This document shows, piece by piece, positions 1 to 10,850 of a stretch of 64,000 nt of DNA; the first letter of the stretch is position 1, and every line of letters begins with the position of its first letter. Location of the stretch: assembly GCA_033220425.1 (NCBI GenBank), contig CM065648.1, positions 1,116,001 to 1,180,000 of the forward strand. The letters are read 5' to 3'. The translations under genes and the position numbers were made by a program. The notes beneath the pieces were generated by a model. That model was not told where the DNA came from, did not search any database, and worked only from the letters and a program-made list of their open reading frames with translations. This DNA is from Lepraria neglecta (lineage: Eukaryota > Ascomycota > Lecanoromycetes > Lecanorales > Stereocaulaceae).

Positions 1-152
1 CGGTAGTTCGTAAGGCAGCTTGGTGCTCTTGGTGACCCGAATATCATGAGGGGGACATGCCATATTACTCTTTGATAGGGATACGCCGAAATTGATACTC
101 CAGGACAAGTCATACCAGGTCTGCAGACCCTTACCAATTTCCAGACACTCAT
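1..152 (-). other. possible 5' end of a gene leaving the window
   Basis: On the minus strand an ATG at 152-150 opens a frame that stays open for 50 codons to the window edge. A second frame over about 1-130 is also open. I recognise neither product, and both are too short to test. This could be the first exon of a gene lying to the left, or chance. Confidence 0.15.
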
Positions 153-985
153 TATCGACTCAATATCAACATCGATATCAATTTTTCTATCAAAAGTTTG
201 GGACTTTTCCCAATATTCAAGCAGAGGCTGGAGCCCACACTTGGGCCAGAATACATGGGCGAACATGAAGGGCATGCTTGTTTGATATTGCATCCACGAA
301 AGCACCAGTAGAGAAAAGCCAACTCAGACTCAAAACGTCGAGCATTGCGGAGGAAAATCCTAAGACAATAGACATAAATTGAGAATACCTAGAGTCTAAG
401 ATCCATATTGCGGGGCTAAATTCCAGGATAGAAGTCATGCTCATGGGCTGTAGTCGTTCTCTTCAGGGACAAATGTTGGGTTTAGGCCGACCAAATTGGC
501 TGTTGGTATGTAATGAAGAGCAGACAAAGACTAGATGTGTGCTCTTCGATGCTGCTGTTTACCACATTATTCGGGTTCCCCCCCCCCCAAGTACCTATTA
601 TTATGATATCTTGCCCGTAGTTGTTGCCGGATTTGTTCGTAGAAGGCAGATGATTCTGCTCCGCAGCTGCGGGTTTCCCCCACGCCTTCCCGTCGGTCTG
701 TTGACCATCCCACACATCATTCTTTCCCTTCTTATGGTACTTTGCCCACTTTTTCCTGCCATTACGATTTTAATGACTCTCCTTTTCTACTCGTATAGAC
801 TCCATGGACCTTAGCAAACCTCGTTTATTACCTTCTCTACCGATCCTTCTGCGCCAACCTTTAGGCTACAACCCATGTCTACTAATCCACCTGCAGGCAG
901 GGCTCCTCATACCTAATGCACTAATACGGACTCAAGCCGTTCTTTCTTATTCAGAGTCGGGACTTTAGCCCACAAAAGCCGCACA
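153..985. other. intergenic region upstream of the DDHD gene
   Basis: No gene is supported here. Small open frames on both strands lack recognisable protein character. The stretch holds a run of 11 C at 578-588 and pyrimidine-rich DNA from about 700 to 850, as is common in fungal promoters. It is probably the promoter and 5' leader of the phospholipase gene. Confidence 0.4.
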
Positions 986-3900
986 ATGACAGCTCCAGGC
1001 CATACGTTTGGAGCGGACTGCCTCCTTCAAGCCACCTCCAACGCATTCACTCGCCGAGCTTCAGAAGCGTCTGTCGATCCCCCAAAGATCAGTGCACAGT
1101 TCTTCTACTGTTCCGCTTTACCGATTGATGACCCTCTTTCACCAGTCCCTCCCCCTCTCCTGCCAGCAAATTCTCGAGAGTGCCCCCACGACCATTCTCT
1201 GTACACGATAATATCGCCCTCGAAACGGCATGGCTCAAGCTTCAGAAGTCAGAGCAATCTACAAATCAAGGGAACCTACCCAAGCATATTGCAAAGATCA
1301 TTAGGGATGCCCACAACGAGAAGCCCTCCGAAGAGGGGAAGCCCTCCAAGCAGAAGCCGGGCGAGCAGGGAAAAAGCCCGAAGAGGTCTGCCGAAGGGGG
1401 GGAAGTCGCCCAAGCAAAAGCCAGTTGAGCAGGATAAGAGCCCGAAGAAGTCTGCTGAAGAGGGGAATGCCCCCATCGAAGCTCAAAGTGTCGAGCCCGA
1501 GACCGTGGCTCGCGCTCCAGGTCAACGGGACGAGCCTTGCGATTTTGATGTGACCTTGTCGGACGACCCTCACCACATACCCTTCGATGCAAACATGCCC
1601 GTCACACCGCCAGAGCTTGCCAACGAGGAAAGTGCCGCCACGAGACGCAAAAGCCGAAGTCCTTTTCGTCGGAAAGAGAAGGGCGAGAAGAACGTGGTAT
1701 CCTCCAGGACCTTGCGGAGACTGTCACAAGCTGGGAAGAAAGCCAACGAGCTCGCACTAAGCTCAAGTCCATCAGAGCGAGACACGACCGGCACACCTTT
1801 TCTACGAGTCCCACCCCGTAAGGAGAAACGACCTCGATCGCACTCCCGCTCGCGTTCAGGAGAAGACCAGTCACCGATAACGCAAGCTGATGGGGCTGAC
1901 ATTGTGGAGACTTATAAGCCAACGTATTCATCGCCATTGGGGCCCATGTTTCAAAGGTTCAGCTCCAGCCATTCTGAAGACGGAGGCGGTTCTAGAGGGC
2001 GCTCTCCATCCCGCAAACAAAAAAGGCCGCAAGAAGCTCAGGTAGCCCGGGTTCAAGTGGGCCATTCTCGCCTACACATCGTGGAGATGCCAAGCTTGAA
2101 GGTACGTGAAGCAACAAATAATGGTAAACCATGCAATGGAAAAACTCCAGCTTGCTGACCTCTGCGACTAAGATGGGGCCTATTTACTGGGATCCTGTTC
2201 ACGACGTCTCGTCCGTCGTTCGTGGGACTTGGTTCTACAAGAATACAATGTTCCCCGTTGAAGCGGACCTTGCGAACCAAATTGAAGAAGGCTATGAGTA
2301 CATGAAACCTTGGACGCCTACTTACGTTGATGAGCTCAACAGCTGCATGGAGATTGGACCTGAGGCTGAGCTAAAGGTAGTTCACAAAATATGGCCTCCA
2401 GAGCAACCAGCGGCAGATCAGAGCAGGCCAGGTACGACAAAGAGCAAGCAATCACTCTTGAACACGGCAACGGATGAGCTTGCCCCAGAAGAACAGGAGC
2501 GTCAGCAAGCCATAGTGGTTTCTGGGCTGGCGGAGAACAAGGCTGCTGGCGTTCTGGATGGTTTCGAGTATCCCGGCAGACTCTTTGCAAGATCGAGCAT
2601 CATCTATGCCAATGGTCGAGATGCCCAAATCTTGAAGCCGAGTCAGCTCCCGTCGGTTGCCAAGGGTCGAAAACCATTGGGCAGTATCCGCAAAGGTAGA
2701 GCTGTAGGCATCCCTATCGTCCGTGGCTTCGATACGCAGGCTTGGGTACGTATCTTTCAAAATTGTCTCTTCACTTCGGACCGCCCCTGATTCGTAGGCC
2801 ATGCTCTGAGAGAAATGACTTATATCTAGTCTCCGCACCTGTCTTATAACCCTTTTCTGTATCCATAAAAGAGGAATGTTGACTCCGAAATCTGCACAGG
2901 AAAGGCTATATCCTCCGCAGAAGAAAGCTGCAGCTGGGAAAATAGCCCGTGAAACCGCCCAGACTCTAAGGAATCCTACCATCATTTCTCAAAGTGCGAA
3001 GTCATGCCCTGCTTGTGAGAGCGCAGATGAACTGCCGAAGCCCACAGATTTGATCCTTGTCATCCACGGCATTGGTCAAAAGCTTTCCGAACGTGTGGAG
3101 AGCTTCCACTTTACCCACGCTATCAACGCGTTCCGCAGACAGGTCAACGTGGAACTTGACTCTGACAATATCGCACCTTGGTTGCGCCAAGATCTGGGGA
3201 CCGTCATGGTGCTGCCAATCAATTGGCGATCGACCTTGAAATTGGAAGAAGGCGGCGGTCTGGAGCCAGATCCAACGCCAGAAGACGGGGATCCAACCAA
3301 GAATAAGTTCGGTCTTCAGGATATTACCCCAGAGTCTATACCAGCGGTCCGGGGTTTGATCAGCGATGTCATGCTTGATATCCCGTATTACCTCTCGCAC
3401 CACAAACCAAAGATTGTTGAGGCTGTCATTCACGAGGCTAATCGCGTCTACCGCTTGTGGTGCATCAACAATCCGGGGTTTCAGGAGAATGGCAGGTACG
3501 TGTTTCCGGATCCCACCCCACCGGTTCGGTACCGCAAGTGGAGTATAGCATGCGTTTTGGGGGGAAAAAAGGAATTTTACCTCCCACATGCTTGTTGATG
3601 AGGATATGCTAACTCCAAATTGCTGAACATAGGGTCCATCTCCTCGCCCATTCTCTGGGTAGCGTAATGGCTATAGACATTTTGAGCAAGCAACCGACCA
3701 AGTTGCCTAAATCACTGGACTTTGAGAGCACTGCGACACGCAGTGACATCTTCGAATTCGACACTAAGAGCCTTTTCTTCTGTGGAAGTCCCGCTGGATT
3801 CTTCCTGCTTCTGAACCATGCACCTCTACTACCTCGCAAAGGCCGGGAAAAGCCCAATACTGAGGGCGAAGACATGGGTGCCGGTGTTGCTGGTCAAGCC

Positions 3901-4610
3901 GGTTCCTTTGGGTAAGCGCACATCTTTTGACTCGGTTTTGGGCTTTTTACGGCCCATTCCTTCCATTCATCGCTGCCAAGACATCTATTGGCACGAGCCA
4001 GCTCTTAGACAGCCCATTTGCACCCTTCTCTTGGTTCCGAGCCTCATGTTTGGCCCAAATTCTTCTGAAAAGCTGTGCTGACGCTTAAACTTGCAGGTGT
4101 CTAGCCGTTGATAACCTCTATAACGTCATGCATTATAACGATCCTGTCGCTTACCGTCTCAATGCTTGTGTCGACGCAGACTATGCCAAATCTTTGCAAC
4201 CGGCCTTTGTCCCCAGCATCAGTGCCTCGTGGGGGCAGTATCTTGGTTCTTTCTTCCGCGGCAAGGCTATTACCCCAACCAAAACCATGACTGGACTGGA
4301 TAATCTCCCAAGGCGCCCCACCACTGCAAGGATGCCTACCACTGTTGAGATGGAGACGCATAACTTCACCAAAGAAGAAATAGCTGAAAAGCGGATGCTG
4401 CTCCTTAACGATAATGGGCAGATTGACTACACGCTACAGTCGGCTGGGGGCCTGGAGTTTCAGTACCTCAATATGCTGAGCGCCCATAGCAGCTACTGGA
4501 CTAGGCAGGATTTTATAAGATTCCTGGTTGTTGAGATTGGAAGAAACCCTGGCAAGGAGGGTGCTCTGGGCACTATTAAGGCGGCGAAGAAGCCTTTTGG
4601 CAAGAAATGA
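986..4610 (+). CDS. DDHD-domain phospholipase (PA-PLA1 family)
   Basis: This is a cytosolic or membrane-associated phospholipase A1-like protein of the DDHD family (compare yeast YOR022C and mammalian DDHD1/2). Proposed exons are 986-2101, 2173-2745, 2900-3495, 3633-3911 and 4097-4610, giving 1025 residues. The N-terminus carries the fungal motif YCSALPIDDPLSPVPPP, followed by a long Lys/Ser/Pro/Arg-rich linker. Exon 2 starts the WWE-like part (WDPVHDVSSVVRGTWFYK). Exon 3 holds LVIHGIGQ. Exon 4 starts with the nucleophile motif VHLLAHSLGS and continues with FFCGSPAGFF. Exon 5 has HYNDPVAYRLN and the late His-containing segment (LSAHSSYW). Together these supply the Asp/Asp/His/Asp residues that name the domain. 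Between about 1154 and 1400 the conserved sequence (PPRPFSVHDNIALETAW) sits in a different frame from the flanks, so the N-terminal exon probably carries two compensating single-base differences (see findings). The first ATG is uncertain; the catalytic part is secure. Confidence 0.9.
1396..1402 (+). repeat. G7 homopolymer at a reading-frame switch
   Basis: Seven G lie inside a roughly 63-bp tandem Lys/Pro/Ser-rich coding repeat. The repeat protein (KQKPGEQGKSPKRSAEGG, then KSPKQKPVEQDKSPKKSAEEG) is continuous only if the frame shifts by one base at this run. Confidence 0.7.
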
Positions 4611-5062
4611 CCCTGATGACTACGCATTACGAATGGGAAGAGTGCCATAAATTGTTGCATTTGCTACGGCGGCTCCTTGTATGATACCCTAGAAGCATTT
4701 CATTAATCGACCACTCTTTCCTGAACAACGGGGTTTCTCCCTCTGATCTTGTGATGTCAGTTCAAGTCCTCTCTAATAACACACTAACCCCTATCTCATG
4801 CCAAATGGCGAGGCTTTCGAAGCGCACCAGATGGCCGCGCATGAGGCTGGTTCCCTTATATTCTGACCACTTCTCTAGTCATCTCGTGTGAGGCACTCGT
4901 GCTTTTGACAGAGCATTCCCCCATAAACCAACCCTCAAACTTGGGTTTCCACCCACTCAGCCTGTGACTTAAACGGCATATATCCAATCCTCTGTCTGCT
5001 TTAATGGGTCCATTACCCAACTTCTAGTCTCTCAAAACGCTCTAAAACTCAACACTTCACAC
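4611..5062. other. intergenic region between convergent genes
   Basis: This stretch separates the 3' ends of the DDHD gene and the dihydroorotate dehydrogenase gene. No coding potential is seen. It presumably holds both 3' UTRs. Confidence 0.5.
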
Positions 5063-6109
5063 TCAATCTGCTTTCTTCTCCTCCACACCCTTCCATATCC
5101 TCTCAAATACACCTACACCTTCTGCTCCCAACGCCGTTCCCACTGCCACCGCAGATGCACCTACACTCCTCATCCTTTCGTACCCTGCTGCGTCGCTGAC
5201 GCCGCCGACGCCGATGATCTCGATGTGTTTTAGCTCGTCGTGTGCGTCGAGCATGCGGCGTAGGGTTACTACGTTGCCGAGAGCGAGGGGATGGAGAGCA
5301 GAACCTGCTAAGCCGCCTATGCCGGTGCCGTTGGAGGAGTTGAGCGCTGGAGTGGTTGTGGTTGGATCCAAGACGAGACAATTTCCTAGGGTGTTGGTTG
5401 CTGTTATGAAGGCGATGGGACACATATTTTTTATCTCGAAAGCTTCGAGAAGCGCCGAGATCAGGTCATCGAACTGAGTCTGATAAGTGTAAGGAGGTGT
5501 CTTGATTCCGAAATGCGGATACCTAGATTCTTTCAATAGCCCGAGGAATCCCTCGAAATAATCAAGCAGCGCGCTTTTGGAGTATGCAGGCGGCGGCTTG
5601 CCAAATATATTGGGACACGAAAGATTCACCTCAATGAATACTCTGGCGGAGATGTTGTGTTTCTTCTGCAATTCGTCCACTAGATTGCTGATATGGAACC
5701 ATTGGTCTGCTACTTCTTTTCGCGTACCAGTGACGGAGAATATCACCGGTTTCAAGGGAAGGTCCCGCCGGGCTAGGAGAATATCGCGTGTGATCTCCGT
5801 GTAGTCGCTAATGGGCATGGGGCTGTACCCTAGAGTATTGAGGCTGGAAATGGGCTCTGTTGACGGACGATGCAGCTTCACTTGGTCATTGGCTGAGCTT
5901 TTGGTTTTAATTTGCTGCGTTCTGCCCTGAAAGAAGCAATACTGGTGGACTGCGTCGTCGTGCTTGAAGCCATCCAAGATGGAAGTACGAGTTGTGATGG
6001 CGCCAGTATGGGAGCAGTCGTATAATGCTTCCAGATCTTCTCTGGTCGTTGCCCAGGGATTGGCAGAATTTAGTAGGGGAGGATTGAAGTTCAGAGGCAT
6101 CTTGACCAA
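5063..6109 (-). CDS. dihydroorotate dehydrogenase, class 1 (cytosolic type)
   Basis: Single exon, 348 residues (345 if the second Met at 6100 is used; family members usually start at MPLNFNPPLL). This FMN enzyme oxidises dihydroorotate to orotate in pyrimidine synthesis. The class 1A hallmark EVNLSCPNIFGKP, residues about 185-197, carries the Cys that acts as catalytic base in this class, instead of the Ser of mitochondrial class 2 enzymes. The FMN-binding C-terminus is present (IIGVGGVSDAAGYERM, then GASAVAVGTALG). No signal peptide or membrane segment is seen, which fits a soluble fumarate-linked enzyme like yeast Ura1. Many filamentous fungi carry such a gene besides the mitochondrial class 2 enzyme, so it may be a second paralogue rather than the main pathway enzyme. 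It is divergent from the polymerase delta subunit 4 gene, 458 bp apart. Confidence 0.9.
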   Translation of the reverse strand: MVKMPLNFNPPLLNSANPWATTREDLEALYDCSHTGAITTRTSILDGFKHDDAVHQYCFFQGRTQQIKTKSSANDQVKLHRPSTEPISSLNTLGYSPMPISDYTEITRDILLARRDLPLKPVIFSVTGTRKEVADQWFHISNLVDELQKKHNISARVFIEVNLSCPNIFGKPPPAYSKSALLDYFEGFLGLLKESRYPHFGIKTPPYTYQTQFDDLISALLEAFEIKNMCPIAFITATNTLGNCLVLDPTTTTPALNSSNGTGIGGLAGSALHPLALGNVVTLRRMLDAHDELKHIEIIGVGGVSDAAGYERMRSVGASAVAVGTALGAEGVGVFERIWKGVEEKKAD

Positions 6110-6567
6110 AGGAAATATGGTGTACTAGAATAGACAACAGCCGAACGATTATAGATTGAAGAAGAAGATACTCTTTATCTATGGAGAAATTGCTTTTTCA
6201 GGTATAGTAGTAGTGCCAGCAGGATGACTATTTTGAGCTGACACTTTTCAGTTTTTTGCCCGTAGAAAGCTAGCACAAATTGAAAAGGATTCATGCAGCT
6301 TCCGACTCAGTAGATCAAAGTGGAGTGCTGACGAAGGAGGCTTTGCCAGAGAGTGTAATCAACACTGCGCCAGCTGGAGAGCTTGAAGGACTAGCGCATC
6401 GCGCTCCGCGCAGCCTAAAGCTTGGCGCGTAAATCACTTCAGCAACCGTGATATCGGCGCTAGCAAACGTCATACCAATCCCTATCCAACACACTCTCCA
6501 CTCTCTCAACGTCAAAATCCACAACTGTACAGTCCTTTCCCACCAGTCTTCTCCCACCACCGTCGTC
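6110..6567. promoter_or_regulatory. shared divergent promoter, DHODH / Pol delta subunit 4
   Basis: 458 bp lie between the two divergent start codons. A GC-rich element reading TTGGCGCGTAA at 6422-6432 resembles E2F/MBF-type G1/S sites (inference). It lies 136 bp before the polymerase subunit ATG. Confidence 0.4.
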
Positions 6568-7264
6568 ATGCCTTCCACCCGTCGCAAGCCCGCAGCGCAA
6601 AGCGCCCGCGCCCAACAAACCCTCGCCTTCGGCCCCAACTCAAACAAAGTCACTAAACCATCCATTCCCTCTACCTCCAAGAAAGTCGATAAGATCAAGC
6701 TCGAGAAAGCAGTTACCCCAGAATTCTCAACGCCATCGCCTGCGCCGGAAGATTCGCAAGAGGCAGAAGTCCAAGCACAGATCCCAGAGAGTCCCAGAAC
6801 TCTAGCAATAAGGAATCAGGGAGGAGCTAAGCAAGCAGATGGGAGTGCGGTGGAGGAAAAAGCGAAGAAGATCCCAGAGACACAGATACGAAAGTATTGG
6901 AAGGGGAAGGAGGATGAGCGGATTGCGCCGCGTGTGCATCAGCAGGGGTTGTCTGTTAATGAGAAGATATTAAGACATTTTGACCTTTCCTCACAATATG
7001 GTGTAAGTCTGTCTATTTAGCATTGCTGATGGCCAAACCAGAGCTGGTCGTCAGTGGTGATTGGAACGGGGCTAATCATATTTTCTGAAGCCATGTATAG
7101 GCATTCCACGAATGAAGCGGTGGAAGCGCGCAGATGGATTGGGATTGAAGCCGCCGATCGAGGTACTTGCGGTGCTGATGAGGGAGGAGGGGAGGGGGAA
7201 TGGGACTGCTGAGAGGGCTTTTATGGACGGGTTGTTGACGAGTCGGTTGGCTGTTAATGAGTAG
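6568..7264 (+). CDS. cdm1: DNA polymerase delta subunit 4
   Basis: This is the small accessory subunit of replicative DNA polymerase delta (human POLD4, fission yeast Cdm1). Two exons, 6568-7002 and 7091-7264, with an 88-bp intron (GTAAGT...GAAG), give about 202 residues. The diagnostic region is at the C-terminus: IRKYWKGKEDERIAPRVHQQGL, then the junction QYG/PCIGIPRMKRWKRA, then LGLKPPIEVLAVL. The acceptor at 7090 is chosen over a later AG at 7100 because only it restores the conserved PCIGI. The N-terminus is basic and has a PIP-like QQTLAFG (inferred PCNA contact). Start chosen at 6568 (MPSTRRKPAAQ); an upstream in-frame ATG at 6448 is less likely because its extension has no family character. 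The coding strand is C-rich early and G-rich late. Confidence 0.9.
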
Positions 7265-7768
7265 GAGGCCATTGATTCGTGGAAAAGGCGCTAGGGGCAG
7301 GGATTGGCTTTCGAAATGCTTGCATATGATGGAGCTTGGGGCTACCTGACTAGGGATAAGGTTGCATGCATTGGCTATGTTGTTGGCATAGAACAATACA
7401 GATGGCAATTAGCAAGTCGTCCTGATATCTTCATACCCCAAGGATGTTTCGTCTACACCACAGTTCGCCGTGGAAGCTCTCAAATTCCCAGATCAAGATG
7501 AATGAGCATCGTCAGATCGAACGATGAATAATCTCTAGCCATGTTAAAGACTTGTTATCTAAACTATTTATTCAGGGGCTCGAATAGCAAGAAGATCGAT
7601 TCACTAAAAAGTCCATTTCGACGCCAAAAGCAAGTCTTCTCGGTCTATCGAAAAACACAAGAAGAAAACCGCACAAAGTTGTTTTGTGCCTTTTCACTCC
7701 AAGCAGCGCCAGTCGATCGCAATCCATCTAGAAACCTAACACGTACACCTGGGACCCGGGCCAACAGC
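7265..7768. other. intergenic region between convergent genes
   Basis: 504 bp lie between the 3' ends of the polymerase delta subunit and acl1. Open frames here have no family character. Nothing else is seen. Confidence 0.5.
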
Positions 7769-9966
7769 TTAGATAGTGACCTCGACTCTGCCCTCATTGC
7801 CTGGCGCTCCTGGCTGGCCCAAGCTTGGCAGCAAGTAGGTGATGTCGTCCCAAGGATGCCTATACAAGCCAGTGCGAAGACGCTTCTGATCAAGGTAATG
7901 AGCAATCAGACCGATGCTTCGGCCCAACACGAAGAGACCGTTCAAAACACCCATGTTGAGATAATCTTCGGCCTCTTCAGCGCTGAATGCGCCGCAGTTG
8001 CGCATCAGGTCGACGAAGCAGACAGCGACACAGCCGTCGACGTTGAGGATCAAGTTATCCTTCTTGCTAGTGGTGACAGTCTCAACAGCGATGGCGTAAT
8101 CCAACATCTTGCAGCTTGGGAAGCGCTTCTTGACGAATTCCTTGACGAGCTCAACACGGAGATCGGGGTTGTTGCGGGATTTGACCTTGTGGCCGATACC
8201 GGGGACTGCGATTGTCAGCGTTCATGTTGCGTATAAGAGCGGTCAGTACACTTACTCAGCTTGTTCTCTTTCCTCATGGTATCGACGAAGTCGCGAGGGC
8301 TGAGACCCTTGTCAAAGGCCTTGGTGAACTCTTCGGCCGCACCATCCAGGGCGCCACCGAATCTTGAGCCAATTGTGAGTAGTCCGGAAACTAAAGCACT
8401 GATAAGATCCTTTCCGGCTCTTGTTGTAATGATGGTGTTCATGGCACCGGAGACAGCCGGACCATGGTCGGCAGTAAGCATGAGAACCATCTCGAGGAAA
8501 CGGCTGGCGTAGTCTGGGAGACGACGACGGAACCACAAGAGCGACATGACACCTCCAATACCGATCTCCTCCTTGAAGACATCCGAGATGGGCATGCCTG
8601 CGTACAAGAGCTCTTGGCCACGGTCATCGGAGATGGTTGAAATAAACGCAGCTGGTTTACGGATGAGGCCGAGTTCTTGAGCCCAGGAGTAGTCAATTGG
8701 GATCTTGGGAGGAACGGGCTCTGCTTGGGGCTTGATCGTCCCCTTCTTGACCAGACCCTCGTAGACCTTTTCGAGGAGTGCGGGCATTTCCTCGAAAGTG
8801 TCTGGCACGTAGATACTAGCATCTTTCATAGCCCTATTCTTTGCCACAGCGGTCTCGAGCTGAGAGTTTGCAGATGATCCAGCGTGGCCGAATTGTACCT
8901 CTGTCTTGAACATGCTCGCGCAAGTGCCAATAGCCCAAGCAACAATAGGCTTGTTAATAGTACCATTCTTGACAGCCTCAATCACACGGTATTCCTCAAC
9001 ACCACCAACCTCACCGAGCAGGAGGATCAGCTTGCATTCAGGGTCGGCTTGGTATCTGAGAATATGGTCGATGAAGGTAGTTCCGGGATAACGATCGCCG
9101 CCAATGGCGACACCCTCGTAAACCCCATTGGTGGTATTGCAGATGATGTTGTTAAGCTCGTTGGACATACCTCCAGACTTCGAGACGTAGCCGACGGAGC
9201 CTTTGCGGTAGAGCTTGGAAGCGACAATGTTATCCATCATTCCTCCAGTGTTTCCAATCTTGTAGGATCCTGGCTTGATACCTCCAACTGTCGCGGGGCC
9301 AATAATAGTGATACCCTTCTTGCGAGCTACGTGTAGAATCTCACGTGCACGTCGCTCGGGTACACCTTCGGCGATGATGGCAATTGACTTGATTTGGGGG
9401 TAGTTCATGAGCTCCATTGTCGAACTGTAGACACTTCGGGATGAGGCAAAGTTGACGACGGTGTCAACATCAGTGTGTTTTTCCATTGCCTTGTTCACAT
9501 CTTGGTACACTGGAAGGAGAGTCTCGCTTGTTCCCCAATACCTGCAACCAAAAATGTCAGTCTCTCGTCTCTTTAAATTAGTTCTCCGGAGCAGGTTTTC
9601 TGGCTCACATCTTGCTGACGAATTGACCACCGAAGGTGTAGATGATTCCAGCAACTGATGGAGTCTTTCGCTTGCAGATGAAGTCGAAATCCAGCATACC
9701 CTGGACGGCACGAGGTTGTAGTCCGCTGGAAGAGCTATCAGCAACTGCAGCGAAGTGGGAATTCGCGCTCCGGAAACTTACTAGACGAAGCATCGTGTCT
9801 TGTCGCTGAAGAGCAAATGCTCAGGTCTTGGGCTCAATGGCCTACTGGGAGCGCCGAAGCGTCGGATGTTGTCGTTCGCGTTGGCACCGTCAGTGGTGCC
9901 ATTGTCATTAACTTGAGGAGCAGAGGTGCTGGCCATGGGCGGGCCGTTTGTGGTAGGGGCAGGCAT
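7769..9966 (-). CDS. acl1: ATP-citrate lyase subunit 1 (CCS-alpha plus citrate lyase domain)
   Basis: This cytosolic enzyme subunit works with ACL2 to turn citrate, CoA and ATP into acetyl-CoA and oxaloacetate. Exons read on the minus strand are 9966-9782, 9725-9609, 9541-8256 and 8205-7769; introns are 50-67 bp and all exons join in frame to 674 residues, the usual size. It corresponds to the C-terminal part of animal ACLY. The N-terminus ends in [20 protein letters not shown] CoA-binding fold begins around [17 protein letters not shown]. The phosphohistidine loop is [11 protein letters not shown], with the active-site His. The C-terminal citrate-synthase-like part has [14 protein letters not shown] and [16 protein letters not shown]. 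Exons 3 and 4 join in the ILE codon of that last motif. Divergent from acl2, an arrangement widespread in Pezizomycotina, with probable co-regulation. Confidence 0.97.
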
Positions 9967-10850
9967 GTTTGTGGTAAGGAGTGGAGGATGGAGGAATCAG
10001 TGTCTTCTGCAATCGCCAATTCAGCTCGTATTCAATGATGCCAGCAGCTATTATGCATGCTGATGGTCAGCTTACCGATTTAGGATTGCTCGGAGCAGTT
10101 GTAGCCGTAAGTGATGCGGATGGACAAGGATGTGGCTGATGGCTTGCAGCAGTGTAGAGTGTTATGTGTTTTTCATTAATTGATAAGACACTGAGGGTGC
10201 CAGAAAAATGTTTTAAGATTTGGGATGGATCTCAAGTCTTTCAACAGTGAGCAAAAATAATTGTCCGGCTTGAGGACAGACTTTTTGGTGAGCATTCGGC
10301 CCAGGTCCCGCTGTTGAGGGTTAGCAACCCCCAGAAAGTCAATCTCCCGGTCAGCCTTATCAAACTCCTTGCATCGTCCCCAACTCCTCGTAACTCGCGG
10401 ATGAAAAGCCTACGAATCGAATTTTGACGTTTGGCATCTACTCCACCGCTTCCCCTCGGTCAGTCTTATCTATTACACCTGATACGAGAATACATTCTTT
10501 CGCCGGGCACCGAAAGTGCCCGAAGCCAAGAAAGTGATCTTCGTTTAGTTCCCGCCCAACCAACGGCAGTTTTTTCGAGAGCTCCGCCAGAGCTAGGGAC
10601 TAAGCAAAGCCAGAAAGATAACTTCAACGAAGTTGAGAATCCACTTTGACGAACCAATTCAGCCCCACAATCACTCACACCAAGTTCTTGCACGATATTT
10701 GGGTGCATCTATATCTCTTAAGTCTCCTGCTGAAGCAACAATCCTGACCGCAACTCTCACCGTAAGCCGAGCCTAAAAAAGTGTCCGTCAGATTGAGGAT
10801 TGTTCAATTGCTCACTTTATATAGCCAGTCCTTTAACATCTTCTTCAACA
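9967..10850. promoter_or_regulatory. bidirectional acl1/acl2 promoter
   Basis: 884 bp separate the start codons of the two ATP-citrate lyase subunits, whose products are needed in one complex. A CCAAT box lies at 10654-10658 on the plus strand, about 195 bp before the acl2 ATG. A CT-rich stretch precedes acl2. No further gene is supported between them. Confidence 0.7.

Noticed and set aside
437-814. Plus-strand frame of 125 codons
   Set aside because: It crosses a C11 homopolymer and reads as low-quality hydrophobic sequence; it is more likely promoter DNA.
7541-8236. Plus-strand open frame of 231 codons
   Set aside because: It runs antisense through the last exon of acl1, whose minus-strand protein is strongly conserved. 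The plus frame has no family character.
8884-9336. Plus-strand frame of 150 codons
   Set aside because: Antisense to the CoA-binding part of acl1.
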